Shown here: piece by piece, positions 1 through 12,500 of the stretch
Layout of the letters: each line of letters opens with the position of its first letter
Numbering within the stretch: position 1 is the stretch's first letter
DNA from: Linnemannia elongata
Lineage: Eukaryota > Mortierellomycota > Mortierellomycetes > Mortierellales > Mortierellaceae
Direction: 5' to 3'
Assembly: GCA_036320915.1 (NCBI GenBank)
Contig: JAXBDG010000019.1
Coordinates: 1-64,000, forward strand
Length of the DNA stretch: 64,000 bases
Program-made: the position numbers and the translations under genes
The notes under the pieces: generated by a model
Told to the model about the DNA's origin: nothing
Database searches by the model: none
What the model saw: only the letters and a program-made list of their open reading frames with translations

Positions 1-507
1 TTTCTCGATCCCTTTACCCATAAACAGACTCACACACCACCACGCCGGGACATGTTAAACCCAACCGTGAGAATAAACATTAACCACCTCACTTTACTGC
101 CTTTTGTATTGTGTTTCTGACAATGCGTCATAAGCTCGCCAACGGTGGGAAAAGGGTCTGACTTCTTTTGCACCAGATCGCGTTGACTCTTTCGACTACT
201 GCAGCGTGTTTTTGGTGAGAGGCAGGGGGATATTCTTGGTTAGCCTATTCATATCACATTCTTGGATCCGTTGCTTTGACAGGCCCCCGCAGGATCGACC
301 CCGCTGTCACTTGATGTCTCCGCCTTGCGATCAATCTTTGGTACTGCTCGATAGCATTCCTTGTTAAAGCAGACATTGTTAATCGGAGCTCATTAAAAAG
401 GGGGGTTGGAGTTGAAGAGGGTCGTCTTGTGCGTTACTGATTTCTCAATTTTTTGGCCGGATGCTGGATAAGCAAGGGCAAGACAACGATACATTTCGCT
501 TTACTTA
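1..507. other. Intergenic, no gene seen
   Basis: No open frame with coding character and no RNA gene is visible. The stretch is ordinary unique-looking sequence that ends at the TA dinucleotide flanking the foldback element. Confidence 0.5.
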
Positions 508-897
508 CACTAGGGTTCAAAACTGCCCCAATGATTGCAACTTTATAACTCTTTTGATCACCATGCACTCCAGGACAGAGGTAGCGCCTTCATTTTTTTG
601 CACTCAATAGCCCTACCAATGTTGTGTGCAAATACCAAGTTTAGCGTGTCAATCTTGTGCTATCGTTGTATTATAAAAAAACAAAAAAAAAGTAATCATT
701 GGGGCAGTTTTGCACCCTTCGATTTTTCCATATGAACCATAAGAAAAGATTGCATGGGTTTAGCACGGCGGACAGGCTTTTTTTTTAAAACCATGCCTTA
801 CCTCTTGCTCAAACACAGAATCAGAGAGATAAATAATGAAGAAGACAAGTGTGCAGTCTCATGTCCTTGGTTGCAGGTGATTAGAAGCCCTAGAGAA
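508..897 (+). repeat. Left arm of foldback inverted repeat
   Basis: Pairs with 980-1369. The two arms match almost base for base, with small differences such as one length change in an A/T run and a few substitutions near the loop, which suggests recent formation or gene conversion between arms. Confidence 0.9.
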
Positions 898-979
898 GGC
901 TTAATCACAAAAATAAGGCAGCAGTTTGCATAATTCCTATGAACCTTCTATGTTCTGACGAAATACTAAAGACTACGCT

Positions 980-1369
980 TTCTCTAGGGCTTCTAATCAC
1001 CTGCAACCAAGGACATGAGACTGCACACTTGTCTTCTTCATTATTTATCTCTCTGATTCTGTGTTTGAGCAAGAGGTAAGGCATGGTTTTAAAAAAAAAG
1101 CCTGTCCGCCGTGCTAAACCCATGCAATCTTTTCTTATGGTTCATATGGAAAAATCGAAGGGTGCAAAACTGCCCCAATGATTACTTTTTTTTTGTTTTT
1201 TTATAATACAACGATAGCACAAGATTGACACGCTAAACTTGGTATTTGCACACAACATTGGTAGGGCTATTGAGTGCAAAAAAATGAAGGCGCTACCTCT
1301 GTCCTGGAGTGCATGGTGATCAAAAGAGTTATAAAGTTGCGATCATTGGGGCAGTTTTGAACCCTAGTG
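980..1369 (-). repeat. Right arm of foldback inverted repeat
   Basis: Reverse complement of 508-897. The outer end carries the same CACTAGGG terminus next to a TA dinucleotide. Confidence 0.9.
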
Positions 1370-1371
1370 TA

Positions 1372-1771
1372 TGCTCTGAGCATTGACCATACTGATTGTG
1401 CCATTTTTTATTTTTATTTTTTATTTTTAGGTCAGGCGAGCGAAAAATCGATAAGCAGTGATGGCAAGAGGCTAGGTTCTGAGTAGTGTTGCATGGCGTG
1501 GAAGCAGGAGAGAGAAGGAGGGGACGGATGGTCTCTCAGCTGGGACCAGGTCGTTATAAAGACACACCAGTGAGGAAAATCTGTCGCGATACTCCTTGAA
1601 AAGTGAGTTGGACTGTCAGAGAGAGGAGAAGAGGAGGAATAAAAAAAAACGAGAAGAGTGCAGAGGTCATTGGGACCAAACAGACAGAGCGAAAGAGAGG
1701 GATGTAAGCAAGCAAGACATGTCGGTGTGTGTGCCTGGGTGACCGGTGTCAAAGAACCAAGGGTTAACCTA
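1372..1771. other. Spacer between two elements, no gene seen
   Basis: About 400 bp lie between the foldback element and the next MITE. The plus strand is purine-rich (GA-rich, 1500-1700). No coding frame has homology that I recognise. Confidence 0.5.
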
Positions 1772-2176
1772 ATTGACAACTCGGGTTGCTCGAATTATTT
1801 GACAACTTCGTACTAAGTCCATGTAGATCACTTTTTTGTTTTCAAGACGAAGACGTAGACAGGAGAGGCCAAACTCATGGAGATACCTTGCTTCCCTTCG
1901 CGCTCCCTCGGAGCATCATTTGCGCACCGTCAGAGTAGATCATTGAAGCGTTTTGGCTGAAACTATCACTTTTGAGCTACTGACAAGCCGTGGTGATAAC
2001 AATATGGGACACGAACTCCATGAATTGAACCACAGGAAGCAGGGCAACGAATTGAACGCATTAGTAACGAGCTTGTGATATTGCAACAAAGTGCTGTGTA
2101 AAAAAAACAAAAAAAGTGAGTTGCATGGACTAAGTACGGGGGTTGTCGAATAATTCGAGCAACCCGGGCTGCCAAG
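1772..2176. mobile_element. 405-bp MITE with about 50-bp terminal inverted repeats
   Basis: Imperfect terminal inverted repeats lie at about 1772-1824 and 2123-2176. They share the core CGGGTTGCTCGAATTATT and, further in, the sequence GTACTTAGTCCATG in inverted form. A TA dinucleotide sits immediately outside each end (1770-1771 and 2177-2178), consistent with a TA target duplication. There is no transposase frame. The ends differ from those of the neighbouring foldback element, so this is a separate family. Confidence 0.7.
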
Positions 2177-2232
2177 TAGAATATTCCAAGAACCAAAAGA
2201 GAAGACCTGCTCCTACAAAAGGAGAAAGGAAT

Positions 2233-2304
2233 GGGCCGAACCGGGAATTGAACCCGGGACCTCTCGCACCCTAAGCGAGAATTATACCACTAAACCATCC
2301 GGCC
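2233..2304 (-). tRNA. tRNA-Pro(AGG)
   Basis: A 72-nt cloverleaf on the minus strand. The acceptor stem GGCCGGA pairs with TTCGGCC. The D-arm is TGGTTTAGTGGTA, the anticodon stem CTCGC/GCGAG encloses loop TTAGGGT (anticodon AGG), and the T-arm is CCGGG/TTCAATT/CCCGG. No intron. The internal A and B boxes are the usual Pol III signals. A T-rich stretch follows the 3' end on the minus strand. Its acceptor stem is fully paired, so this is the better of the two local copies. Confidence 0.93.
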
Positions 2305-2450
2305 AATCAGCTTAATGTGAGCCAAATTTTAAACACAGCTTGCTTCCTGAGCTCAAATCGGTCCGAATTTGGTGGCGTCGTTAATTTGGTGGCGTAATAT
2401 TCTATGGAAACTAGTAGGTCAGATATTCTGTTGGATCCAACAAGCCGATT

Positions 2451-2522
2451 GCCCGGATGGTTTAGTGGTATAATTCTCGCTTAGGGTGCGAGAGGTCCCG
2501 GGTTCAATTCCCGGTTCGGCCC
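2451..2522 (+). tRNA. tRNA-Pro(AGG), second copy, inverted
   Basis: Same tRNA as at 2233-2304 but on the plus strand, with anticodon loop TTAGGGT. The body is identical apart from one base: the acceptor stem starts GCCCGGA, giving a C:C mismatch at the second acceptor pair against TTCGGCC. Similarity to the other copy extends a few bases upstream (AAGCYGATT) and downstream (CATTC followed by T-rich sequence). The pair therefore looks like an inverted duplication larger than the tRNA itself. The mismatch may make this copy weak or a pseudogene. Confidence 0.85.
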
Positions 2523-5500
2523 ATTCTCTTTTACTTTTGTTCCTGGGTAGTGGACACTCGTGGTCCTCATCTGCTGAGAGGTTCGCATCTACGATGATAT
2601 AGATATCGATGCAGTGCGCACACTTCATTTGCGGCGCTTGGGTTGTTTACAACTTTATGATTTGCTTCTTCCTTTCCTCCCTGCCTTTTCTTTTTGCCCT
2701 CCTCTTACTTGAACAACTAATTCGCGCCGGCATTGATTCGCTCGCATTCTCGCCATTCGTCTTCATTGTCATCATTTCAACCACGCATTCATTCTATCTT
2801 GTTTCATTTGGTATTCTCTTTCCCGTTGAGACAGTCCCACAAGCAGACAGACGCACTCCCCCGCCCCAAGGTCTCATATCCAACCATGTACCCATTTACA
2901 GTTTGCTGATTGAGGGTACCCGCGTGGGCGCTAATGAAAGTACGGTCTCCATCCATCCTCATGTCTCTTATCTTTTGTTTTCCTTCCCGCACCTGTTCTA
3001 GAACGATCTCTTTCTTCTTTCTTTTCTCTTCACTCCTTCGTCCCACTTTCTTTACCCTTCACCTTCACTTCTTCGTTCGCGGCCGCGAACCTAACAAATA
3101 GGAACGACATCGGCAGAGAGGTAATTCGGAGGGCAGAAGGAGTATCCATTCCCGACCACCACCACGTTGGCAATGTCCCCTTTAGCAGACAAAAGCCTCT
3201 CTTGTCACAGCAATAGCACCAACGCTATTTTGTTCTCAACAGCCCCTGGTGCCAAGATCAACAATCGTAGGCACACTGATCATCCCAACGACTCCCGATT
3301 CGTGTACAAGATCGACATGGTCTGACCAAATCTTCATCATCCTAACACTTCTACCCCCAGACCATTTTACAATCCTGTGCGAACGAGCCAATTGGACAAC
3401 CTCACCGCATTCCGCCCAGGAGGACTGCAGTTGTTGACCGTCGATTCTTGTTCTACACCCCCCTGCGCCTGTGATAGATCGACGGCAAGCTGTGCCTCAG
3501 CCCTGCATCAGCAGCAAGATCACCTTCAGCACTGCTGTAGTGCTGTCGTCAATTGCGACTCCTGCGAACGCTTGAATACACTGTACCTTGGTAAGGAAGG
3601 AGGAGTTATTAGTCTTGAGTAGTTCGGTGCTACTGTCTGGATGGTATTGAGAGGGAGAGTCCAAAGTGGTGCCATTATTTGTATTCAGATCCAGCGACCG
3701 TACATCACACCATTGTGTGGGAGAATAATGCCTGAAAAGACAAGAAAAAGGGGAAAAGAGAACTTTACCCCTAGTCCCAGAAACCAAACGACGTACATTT
3801 GCTCCGAGCGGAACCTGAAAAAATAGACATCATAGAAATAGAAGCGAAGAAGGGAGGAAGGAAGAAAGGAATGAGTGAGCTGTGGGGATAATGAAAAGTG
3901 GAATGAAATGATACATAGAACAAAGAGAACCTATAGCTAATCAAGGGAAACACGGAATTGAGGCAAAGGAAATAAAATGAAGCAAGGAGTGTCGTTGTGT
4001 TTCCAGACGGACGGAATATGTTTGATGTAGGGACGACAAAAAGGGCAATTCTCTTACAAGGAACACTGAGAGCAACAGCATCAGCGATGACTCCAGTGAC
4101 AATTTGTTCTTTTTCCGTGGGACTGTGGGTGCACAAGAAACGACATGGCTAAGAAAAAAGAGGGTACTGAGCATATCAACAACGCTTGTTTAAAAAAAGA
4201 ATGAAGGAGAGTGAGCCAGGAGTTGAAGGGATGTGATACTCAGATCTCTGGATGTTTTAGACCCAGGATGGTTGTGCCTCCTTCACAATGCTGTTGGCGT
4301 GTTGGCATGGCGACATTATTGAAAGATGGCTTCTTTTTATATATGGTTATGTAAAGACTCCAAAAGACGACACACAAGTAGGACGGCCAGGCATTGGTTG
4401 GACGTGCTACTTGTTAAAATTGCGGGATGCGCCACAACTAGACAGAGATCCAAGAGATGTGAGTGAATGAATGGATTGGATGAATTGATGAATATGAGAG
4501 TGTGTATGTGCTAATGCGTTTCTGGTTCTCCTGCGCGCGTCTCTCTCCTCTTTTCCCATTGAAGATGTTCACATCAGCACCAATGGCGAAGAACAAGAAG
4601 AAGAAGAGGAAGAAGAAAAGAAAAAAGAAGAGGAAGGGTGCATCTGAATTGTGTGGTCCAAACCATACCAAGGCATCTCTTCTTTAAGAAGAGAAATGAT
4701 AGCAAGATCCTCCGGCCTCTTCCTTCTTTGCAAGGTTGTGTGTTTGGTATAGCTGATTAGGTCGTGTGTTGTAAGATAGAGTATAATATCTTTCTGATCT
4801 TTTTCTTTGATGTTGACCATGAGGCATTCAACAACTCCAACTCCAACAACGACAGACAAGACACAGACATATACCCACACCGTCTCCTGGATCCCTGTGT
4901 GGTCTTCTCCTCCTACCTCCTTTCCCTCCCTTTTTCTCTTCATCCTCATCCTCTCTTTCCCCTTCTCTTTCTCCTCCTTCTCCTTCTCCTTTGTTTTGTT
5001 TGTTTGTGTGTCTCTCTATCCTTTTCTCTACCTCTCTCTTACTCTCTCTCTTTCTGACTTTCTTGAACCCCTCCCTTTCTCCGCACTTGCATCTGCATCC
5101 CTCCAGATGTCGATATTGTGCGATACTTGTTGTCGTCTGTCCCATTACATCGCCCATACCAATCGTTTGTTTTCGTATTTGCTTTACTTTGTATTACTTT
5201 ATGTCCGTTCATACGCAGACAGACGACAACAGCAAACGAGTAATTGGGTACATGCAGTTGAGTATGGTGCTCACCCTTCATAGCAGTAGCCCCACTCATT
5301 TCATCTTTGGTCCCTGTATTCTTTCTTATTTTTTTTTTCCTATGATCCTTCGTACATTATCATATCATATCATGTCATATCATTTCCATTTACTTTTTTT
5401 TTCTTCTTCTCCTCGCTCTCATCCTTGCTCATCCTCCTCCTTCTCTTCGTCTCCTCCAATCCTTCTAGAGTCACCATCCCCAGAGCCGAGTCGACGGCGA

Positions 5501-6589
5501 CCACACAACATACAGCAGCATTGGTTTCTTTTGTTTAGCCCCTTCCTCGACTTACTCTTCCTTCTCCTCCTCTTCGTCTTCGTCTTCCTCCCCCTCGCCT
5601 TCGTCCGGCGTACCATTATCATTGCCATCATCTACATCATCATCACCCATCCTTTTCATCTTAGCACCTAGGAACTTTAGTCTCCTCTCCTTTTCCCTCT
5701 TCATTTGACTCTTCCCGCTCGCTCTCACCTCTGCGATCAACAAGCTTCTCGATCCAAGCCGAGAATAGCGACGAAAAAAAAAACAAGGACGGCAACGACG
5801 ACAACTGTGCTGCAGTATCAACCGCTCTTGCATCGGAGAGCAGCAGCAATATTGCAGGTATTACATGACTACCAGGAGGGAAACAGCTACCTTTTCAACA
5901 AACGACGCCTTGAACTATTTACGGCCTAATTGCTTCGGACGCTCACAAGGTGCATTTCGCCCGACCCCCGTTTCCTATCTCCATCTCTCTCTGTCTCGTT
6001 CTGCCAACACATCAAAGTAATATCGCAATATTAAGAGTCAACGACAAAACAGTAAAAACAATTGGGCATTGGCGATGCTACAACAAAGCAAAGGGAAAAG
6101 CACCAAAAGTGCCAGCATTAGGAGCAAAACCAGAGGCGATAATAATTATCGAGATGGAGATCTTTCAATACTTGTCTTCTTGAATAACGACAAAAAAAAA
6201 AAAAAAAAAAGAGAGACCCATCCGTTTTTTTTCTGTCGATGTGTATGTGTGTTTGTGTATGGTATTCCGTTTCTGTCACTGGTTAGTTCAGGCATTAACG
6301 CGGATCTGTCTCCGTTTCTCTTTGTAATTTTGCCCCCTTTGCCTTTTACAAACCTTTCTGGCGCTCGTTCGGCTCCATTTCCCTTCTATTCGTATTTGTC
6401 TGTCGCCATCATAATCATCATCACCACCACCGCCATCCATCACCATCGCCGATAGAGTTCTCCGTGTCTTCAGCCAACTCCAACTACTGTCGCCCTTTCA
6501 ACGAGAACAGCATCAGCATCGCCTTGACTTCCTCACCATCCTCGTCCTGCACACACTTATCATCGTTCTCACCCACAGCCCATCAAGCC
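2523..6589. other. 4-kb region without a supported gene, upstream of the DUF1765-like gene
   Basis: No multi-exon gene model with recognisable protein families could be built. The stretch 3100-3800 has more balanced composition than its surroundings and contains short frames (see the candidate at 3497-3787). An (AAG)n-like tract lies near 4591-4632. CT-rich plus-strand tracts fill about 4880-5090 and 5400-5700, and an A19 run is at 6192-6210. The CT-rich part from about 5.4 kb to the ATG probably contains the promoter and 5' leader of the next gene. Confidence 0.5.
3497..3787 (-). CDS. Doubtful small open frame, unassigned
   Basis: An open minus-strand frame of 96 codons. Its C-terminal third looks protein-like (Cys, Ala and Val rich, ending in a Leu-rich stretch followed by a stop), and the local base composition differs from the simple-sequence DNA around it. 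I recognise no family, there is no clear signal peptide, and no partner exon with good splice sites was found. It may be a decayed gene fragment or chance. It is listed only so that the stretch is not overlooked. Confidence 0.2.
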   Translation of the reverse strand: MVSGTRGKVLFSPFSCLFRHYSPTQWCDVRSLDLNTNNGTTLDSPSQYHPDSSTELLKTNNSSFLTKVQCIQAFAGVAIDDSTTAVLKVILLLMQG

Positions 6590-9500
6590 ATGTCTTTCTA
6601 CCCGAGACCCTCTGCCATTCCTGACTCCTATCCCTTAATTATCTCTGGACCAACTCTCTCTCCCACTCCCACTCCCACTCCCACATCTCTGACCATTCTT
6701 CCTCCCGAACCCTCATCCGCTCCCTCTCCTTCTTCCTCCTCTTCCTCCTCTTCCTCCACTTCCTCCTCTTCCTCCTCTTCCTCCACCTCTTCCTCTTCTT
6801 CACCCACCACTCCCTCTTCCAATCCCTCACCCTCTATTGCCGCATCTCCTTACCCATCCACCTCAGATCGCGCACTCACTCGCCCTCCACTCTCACCTTC
6901 ACCCTCACCCTTGCCTTCCAATCCTGGTCGACTCCACAATAACAACAGGAAAAGCGATCCACCACCTTCACTCCCACTCCTAACTTCACTTCCATTGTCA
7001 CTCTCACTCTCCTTCTCTGCACCCTTCTCCTCTTCTCTCCCCTCGTTTGACTCCTCAGCATCCTTGTTGTCTCCGACTCCCACCCTCTCTCCTTTGCCCT
7101 CCACCTCCCCTCTTTCTCTACACCCTAACTCCCCAACCGTCTACTCGCCCTCTTCACCCTCAAGCATCGCATTCATTGACTCAACAAGAGACTCTGTAAC
7201 ACAAACGAGAGCGGGTAGTCAGGACAGTACCACAGCCTCTTCTCTGGCACCCGCACCCTCTGCGAAGCCAGCATCTGTGGACTCAAGCGCCTTTCCCATC
7301 GCCTCTCGTCACTCGTCGACCTCCTCCCTTCTCTCTCCCTCCTTTCAATCGTCCATTGAAGCAACATCGTCTTCATCTTTGACAGCGCTACCAACACTAA
7401 CGACAAGTGCCCTTTCTGATTCAGGAACAAGAGCGACAATACCTCCTCTCCAACTGACACAGGCACGGGCGATCAGTTTACCAGATCTTGGCGTCAATAT
7501 GGCCCGACGACAGTCATGTAGCGATCTTCCTCCAACCTCCATTATCATCCCACCTTACTCGCGCACTTCCTCCCCGCCCTTTGTCTCCAAAGTCAGCTCG
7601 CACTCAAGATCGGCCAGCACAGATATGCGGCCATCGGTAAAGAGTCGCCTCTTGCGCAACTGGATTGGACAGAGTGGCCAGCAGGAATACAAGGTCCTCG
7701 AGCGCTCACTGGCAAGGTACGCAATTATCCATTTCTGCCAATGCCTATTCAATCAATGCTTTCATGCCAAGTTTCCCTTTCCTTTTTCCTTCTTTTTTTC
7801 TTTCTTTATTTTGCATTGCATGTGGGCTGGGAGAGCTCCTATTATTCGATCGCTTGACCGACATCTGGTCTGGTCTAGCATGTCATCACTATGCACCAGC
7901 CAAAACAACAACAATACGCCAAAAAAAGGAGTGCGCAGAGGCGTACGAGACCAACACCAAAAGCTAATGTTCACTTGACTTTCTATTTCTTTGCTGTCGT
8001 GTAGATTCCACCAAAAGGACCGATACAGGATTGATGTCCTCAAGACTAGCCTCTTGCCATGGCTTAGGAAGGACCAGCCCAGTCTAGGTATACATACGAA
8101 CAGCACAACAAGGAAGAAGGGATGAAAAAAAGGGCAAAGTGCAATTTGGATAAGAGTGAAAAAAATTGAGGGGTGGGACTACCGGCAAAATGAGAAAATC
8201 GACAAAGGTCGAATTGGGAATGACTATCGTTTGCATTGATGATCCCGTCACTGGAAGGATGTGTTTGGCACACTCTGTTACAAACAGCGCTGATTCTTGA
8301 TACACTCAAAGGAGGTGTAAAACAAAAAGAAGAAACGAGAAGGATGATCTCTTTACATCCTCCGCGGACAGTGCGCCATTAGCACCCTGAGTGTTGACTA
8401 AAACAGGGAAGGATTGTCCTTGGCTGGCAGGACAGGAAACTCATCTTCAACTTTCTTTTTTTTTCTTCTCGCTGCTGTGTTAGATTCCTTGTCAGAGACT
8501 TCGCTTAGGACAGGAAGGCAACTTATTATGCAGTGGTAAGCAGGACACATTGACGACATGAGAAGGGGGAGGCAAGGGGAGGGGAGGGGAGGGGAGGGAA
8601 ATGGGAAGGGGATGGGGATAGCTAAAAATATACCCCTTTTTGCTTTGCCAAAAGATGAAGGATATCAAACGAGAGCAAGGCATAAAAAATGGATTGACCA
8701 TGGTGAAGAAGAAACAAACATAAACGTGTTACACGAATACGAGAGAACGCTGTGCAACTAACAATCTGGTTACGCTGTGTGCACAATCATCTAGGTGGAC
8801 GACGCTTCTTGCAGTGCTCCCGGATGCCCTCTACACGGATCGGTGTCATTATTTTGAATGTATCATCGCCCTCATGACAAGGTACAGTCAAGGCCATGAT
8901 GGGATGCGATGAACATTCGTATTGCCACAAGGATCAATGACTCTACCGTACAGCCTGAATTAACATTCTGTCGTTCTCTTTCGTTTGATTCATAGGAAGG
9001 AGTTTGACGAGTTTGGTAAGGACCGGGTGACAGTCATGGAATATTCCCACCATGAAAAAAAACATCAAGTCTGGTCGGCTGACGCGCGCTTCCGTTTTGT
9101 TACCACTCACACATATTAGATCGTTTGGAGGATGTCGTTTCAAAACCAACAACACCATCAACAGTCAGGACATTCTTGGACGGCTCAGTGACAGAGCACA
9201 ACTCTTCCTCGACTTCGGTCTCGTCCAGTACCACCCTTGGATCGGGATACCCCTTCTCGGACTCGGGAGCATTCTGGTCATCATTTCACCAATACCGCAA
9301 GATGTTGACCCAGTCGCTTCAATATGCAATCGAGCGTCTGAACCAGAAAGGTGTCTACTCGAATGTGATCACCTTTTGCGCAAAGATCCTGGCGCTCTGC
9401 TTTTTCAAATTGCCGGGTGTTGCGTTTGGTTTGCTCCATGCACTCCCTGCGAGCCGATCCTATATTAGCCGCATGGCTAAAGCAATGGATCTTCTCGGGT

Positions 9501-12500
9501 ATGTATCTTGATCATACAACACCCGGAACATATCTCACGTGCATTTCACGGTATGGTAACTTGTTTCTTGAACTTGCTAACCAGTTGCACGCGCTTGTCC
9601 TGCTCGATACATTTTACCACATCTAGAGAGAACTGTGGGATGCCTCAGATCATGACGTTCTTCCCAGAGCATTTGGCACCCATCTGTTTCACTGGAACTG
9701 GATCCTGGTGGAGGGAATTCGAGAATCAAAAGCGCAGAACAGCAACAGGCGACTCTGTCCCTCCCATGGAGATGTTTGGAAATTGGGTTCGTCGGTGGCA
9801 GAGTGATGACAGCGAGCTCTTTTTTGCATTCTACCGCCATTATCACCACTGTCTGTCTCAATACTTGGAAGCGCCACTGCAGCGGATTCAGGCTGGCGGC
9901 TGGGCGACCTCGGCGATCACACCCAAGGTCTATGCAGGCGCACCTGGATATCTTTACTTGTCGGCGTTCTTCTTGACCAAGATTGAGGGGCTGGTTCACC
10001 GCGAGATTCACCCTGTCACGACGATTGTACAGTTTGAGCCAAACGCTGCCAATGGGAATGGTGCTGCCGAGAGGGATCGTGCCATGGCCTCTGTTGCGAC
10101 AGGAGAGTTCCCGGGAACAGCGGCCCCACCAGCCGTCAAAGCCAATGGAGATGGAAAGGATTCAAACGGTGGACCTACGAATGGCAAGCCAAAGGTGCTG
10201 GACATGGCATCCAGGAGATTCGTGGAGACGATTGTCGCGATCATGGAGGATCATGGCAATATTTATGGAGCAATGCTGGACATTTGGATTAAGGCTGTTG
10301 TAACAAAGACAAGCGTGTATGATGTGGAGAGTGTGTTTTGTCTACTGGACTTTCTAGACATGCTCATCGCTGAATTGGAGTCAAGGTACGTTGCTCATGG
10401 CTATATTGTAATTGTCAGTCGAATTAATTGTATCCGAGCTAACATAAAGAGCACTTTCTCAATAACATTTTAGAGAGTGTATTCGACTTTACGACAGCGA
10501 GCTTTCGACAGTACCACTCAACACAGGACCCAACATCGTCTTTGTCCCTATTCACGTCCAGTTTATCCTTTCGACCCTCCACCTCCTTCTGACAGCTTCG
10601 GACCACACTGTGACCTTAATGCGCACCATCTCGTTTATATACCAAAACTTTTCACTTCTTACGGGAACTGTCCAGACACTAGAGCAACTCACATTGGGAA
10701 CGTTGCTTTCGCCAGACGTGTTTGAAAAATGCTTTCTTCACTGGGCACGGAACGTCCGGCTGTACTACATGCGTTGCTTGGTCTGGCGGGTGGCGAGGAT
10801 TGGTGGAGGCGTGGGCGTGTTGCCAGGATTCAGGGCGTGGACACCCTCTGCGCGGAGTTCTATGCAGGAGGGATCTGTGCCTACGGGAGGAATGATGGCA
10901 GCGTCGTTGAATGGGGGACCGACCTCTGACTCGTCGATCAAGAAGAAGGTGAAGGACTCGCCTCCTACCTCGCGAGGTTCTGTGGCAGAGTCCCCACTAA
11001 GCCTGATCGTGAGGTATGTCTCTTTTTTGAGCAGGATGCTGCAACCTCGCGGTTTATAATTTGGTGGCGTTTACTAATCGTGACCTATTTCTACCCAATA
11101 GGAATATTTTTGAGGTGATGGAGAGCAGAATCGACATGGTTAAGCGTCAATACTCTGGCGAGCTCTCCGAGGTCATGTCAACACGCATCAGCGACAAGGA
11201 GTCAGAATCCCTTACATGCGATTCAGCACCCTCGTCGCCAGGTTTGGAGAATGTCCCCTCCATCTCCACCGCAGGAGACTCACCCGCAGGATCGTCGCCT
11301 TCCCGTCAACGGTCCCTGTCGGATGGAACGATGATGCACAACGGTGGCGACGACGACAGCCAAGAAAGGGCACGGTCCTTCTACCAACTTCAGGCACAGC
11401 AGATCTATTTGACCCATCAGAGGCTGATCGCGTCTGATGACGGCATCAAGGACAAGGATAAGGATCGTGCCAAGAAGTCGCCCAGCCGGTCCAGTTTGCT
11501 TTCGCGAAAGTTTAGACGGCTCAGTCGACCCGACAGCTCTGCCGGGTCGGATGGTCAGCAGCAGAGACATTCGTTCCAAGAAGGCGATGCAGGACTGTAC
11601 GACCCTACACTCGGTAACTTGATGGGCGGCGGTCAGAGCAGTCCTAATGGGAGCACCAAACGTGCCAGCACAGGATCCAACTCCCTCACTGCAGGAAGTT
11701 TGTTCCGGTGGATGTTTATGGGTGGCCAGAGTTCGGGTAGCAGCAGCAAGCTGTCAGCGCTTGTGTCTAGTGGTGGTGGTGGATCTAGCAGTGGAGATCG
11801 ATCACCGTACTCTAATCAGTCGTTGGCAAGTCAGTCATCGACCTCGTCGCTGAGTTCGTTGACACTGATGAACAGCTACAATGAGCAAGCTGGGGATGTG
11901 TACCGACACCGTGGCAATGGATATGGTACATCATACCCACGTCCTCTTACGGACTCGTTCTTGAGGTACGGGATGAAGTCTCGTAAGTATCCTGACCACC
12001 TCACGACTTATGCCGGACGCGCTCTTCCCGAGCATACTGCCGTGTTGAACGAGTATGTCGACTGGTTGGCGCAATGCCATGCCTATGGCATCAAGTCCAA
12101 GATGGGTTATGTCCAGCAAGGCAGCAGCAACGGAGGTGGAGCCGCAGGACAAGGAGCAGGTCAGCCTGGAGGAGTTCCTGGTCTTGGATTGGGTACCAGC
12201 CCTGCAGCAACGGGAAGCATGAGTGAAGGATGTGGCGTGGTCTCGGGCGACTTTAGTATATTCAGTCTCAGTCTTGGCAAGGTTGTGGATGCGAGCACTG
12301 TCTCGGGTCACCACCATGACGAATGGATCTCTGCCGGGATGGCCCAGATGATGATTCTTCGGTTCCCTGGTCTGGTGGTCGAATGGCCCAAATTCTGGAA
12401 CAACTCTCGAGAGGCATCCGGTCCACCACCGGGCCCCATCACGACCTTGACGGCCATGGCAGTGGTCAACAACCCGATGCTGTCTCTGGGTAAAGGAAAC

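Larger units (their letters stand above)
508..1369. mobile_element. Foldback / long-TIR MITE, Tc1-mariner type
   Basis: An 862-bp element made of two near-perfect inverted arms (508-897 and 980-1369, 390 bp each) around an 82-bp loop. It begins CACTAGGGTTCAAAACTG and ends with the reverse complement. It is flanked on both sides by TA (506-507 and 1370-1371), the target duplication typical of Tc1/mariner elements. Each arm holds an internal copy of its own terminus: the motif at 514-537 recurs inverted at about 694-719 (GGGGCAGTTTTGCACCC), so a unit of about 210 bp bounded by inverted ends is nested in each arm. There is no transposase frame, so it must be non-autonomous. The arms would form a 390-bp hairpin if transcribed or single-stranded. 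Confidence 0.85.

Noticed and set aside
2609..3001. 130-codon frame after the tRNA pair
   Set aside because: Hydrophobic residues reflect T/C-rich DNA; no signal, domain or splice partner, and antisense frames are equally open.
4502..4949. Lys/Glu-rich and Ser-rich frames on both strands near 4.5-4.9 kb
   Set aside because: Produced by an AAG-type simple repeat and CT-rich DNA; no coding signature.
6464..6589. Longer N-terminus of the DUF1765-like protein starting at 6464
   Set aside because: That start is GTG; the first ATG in frame is at 6590.
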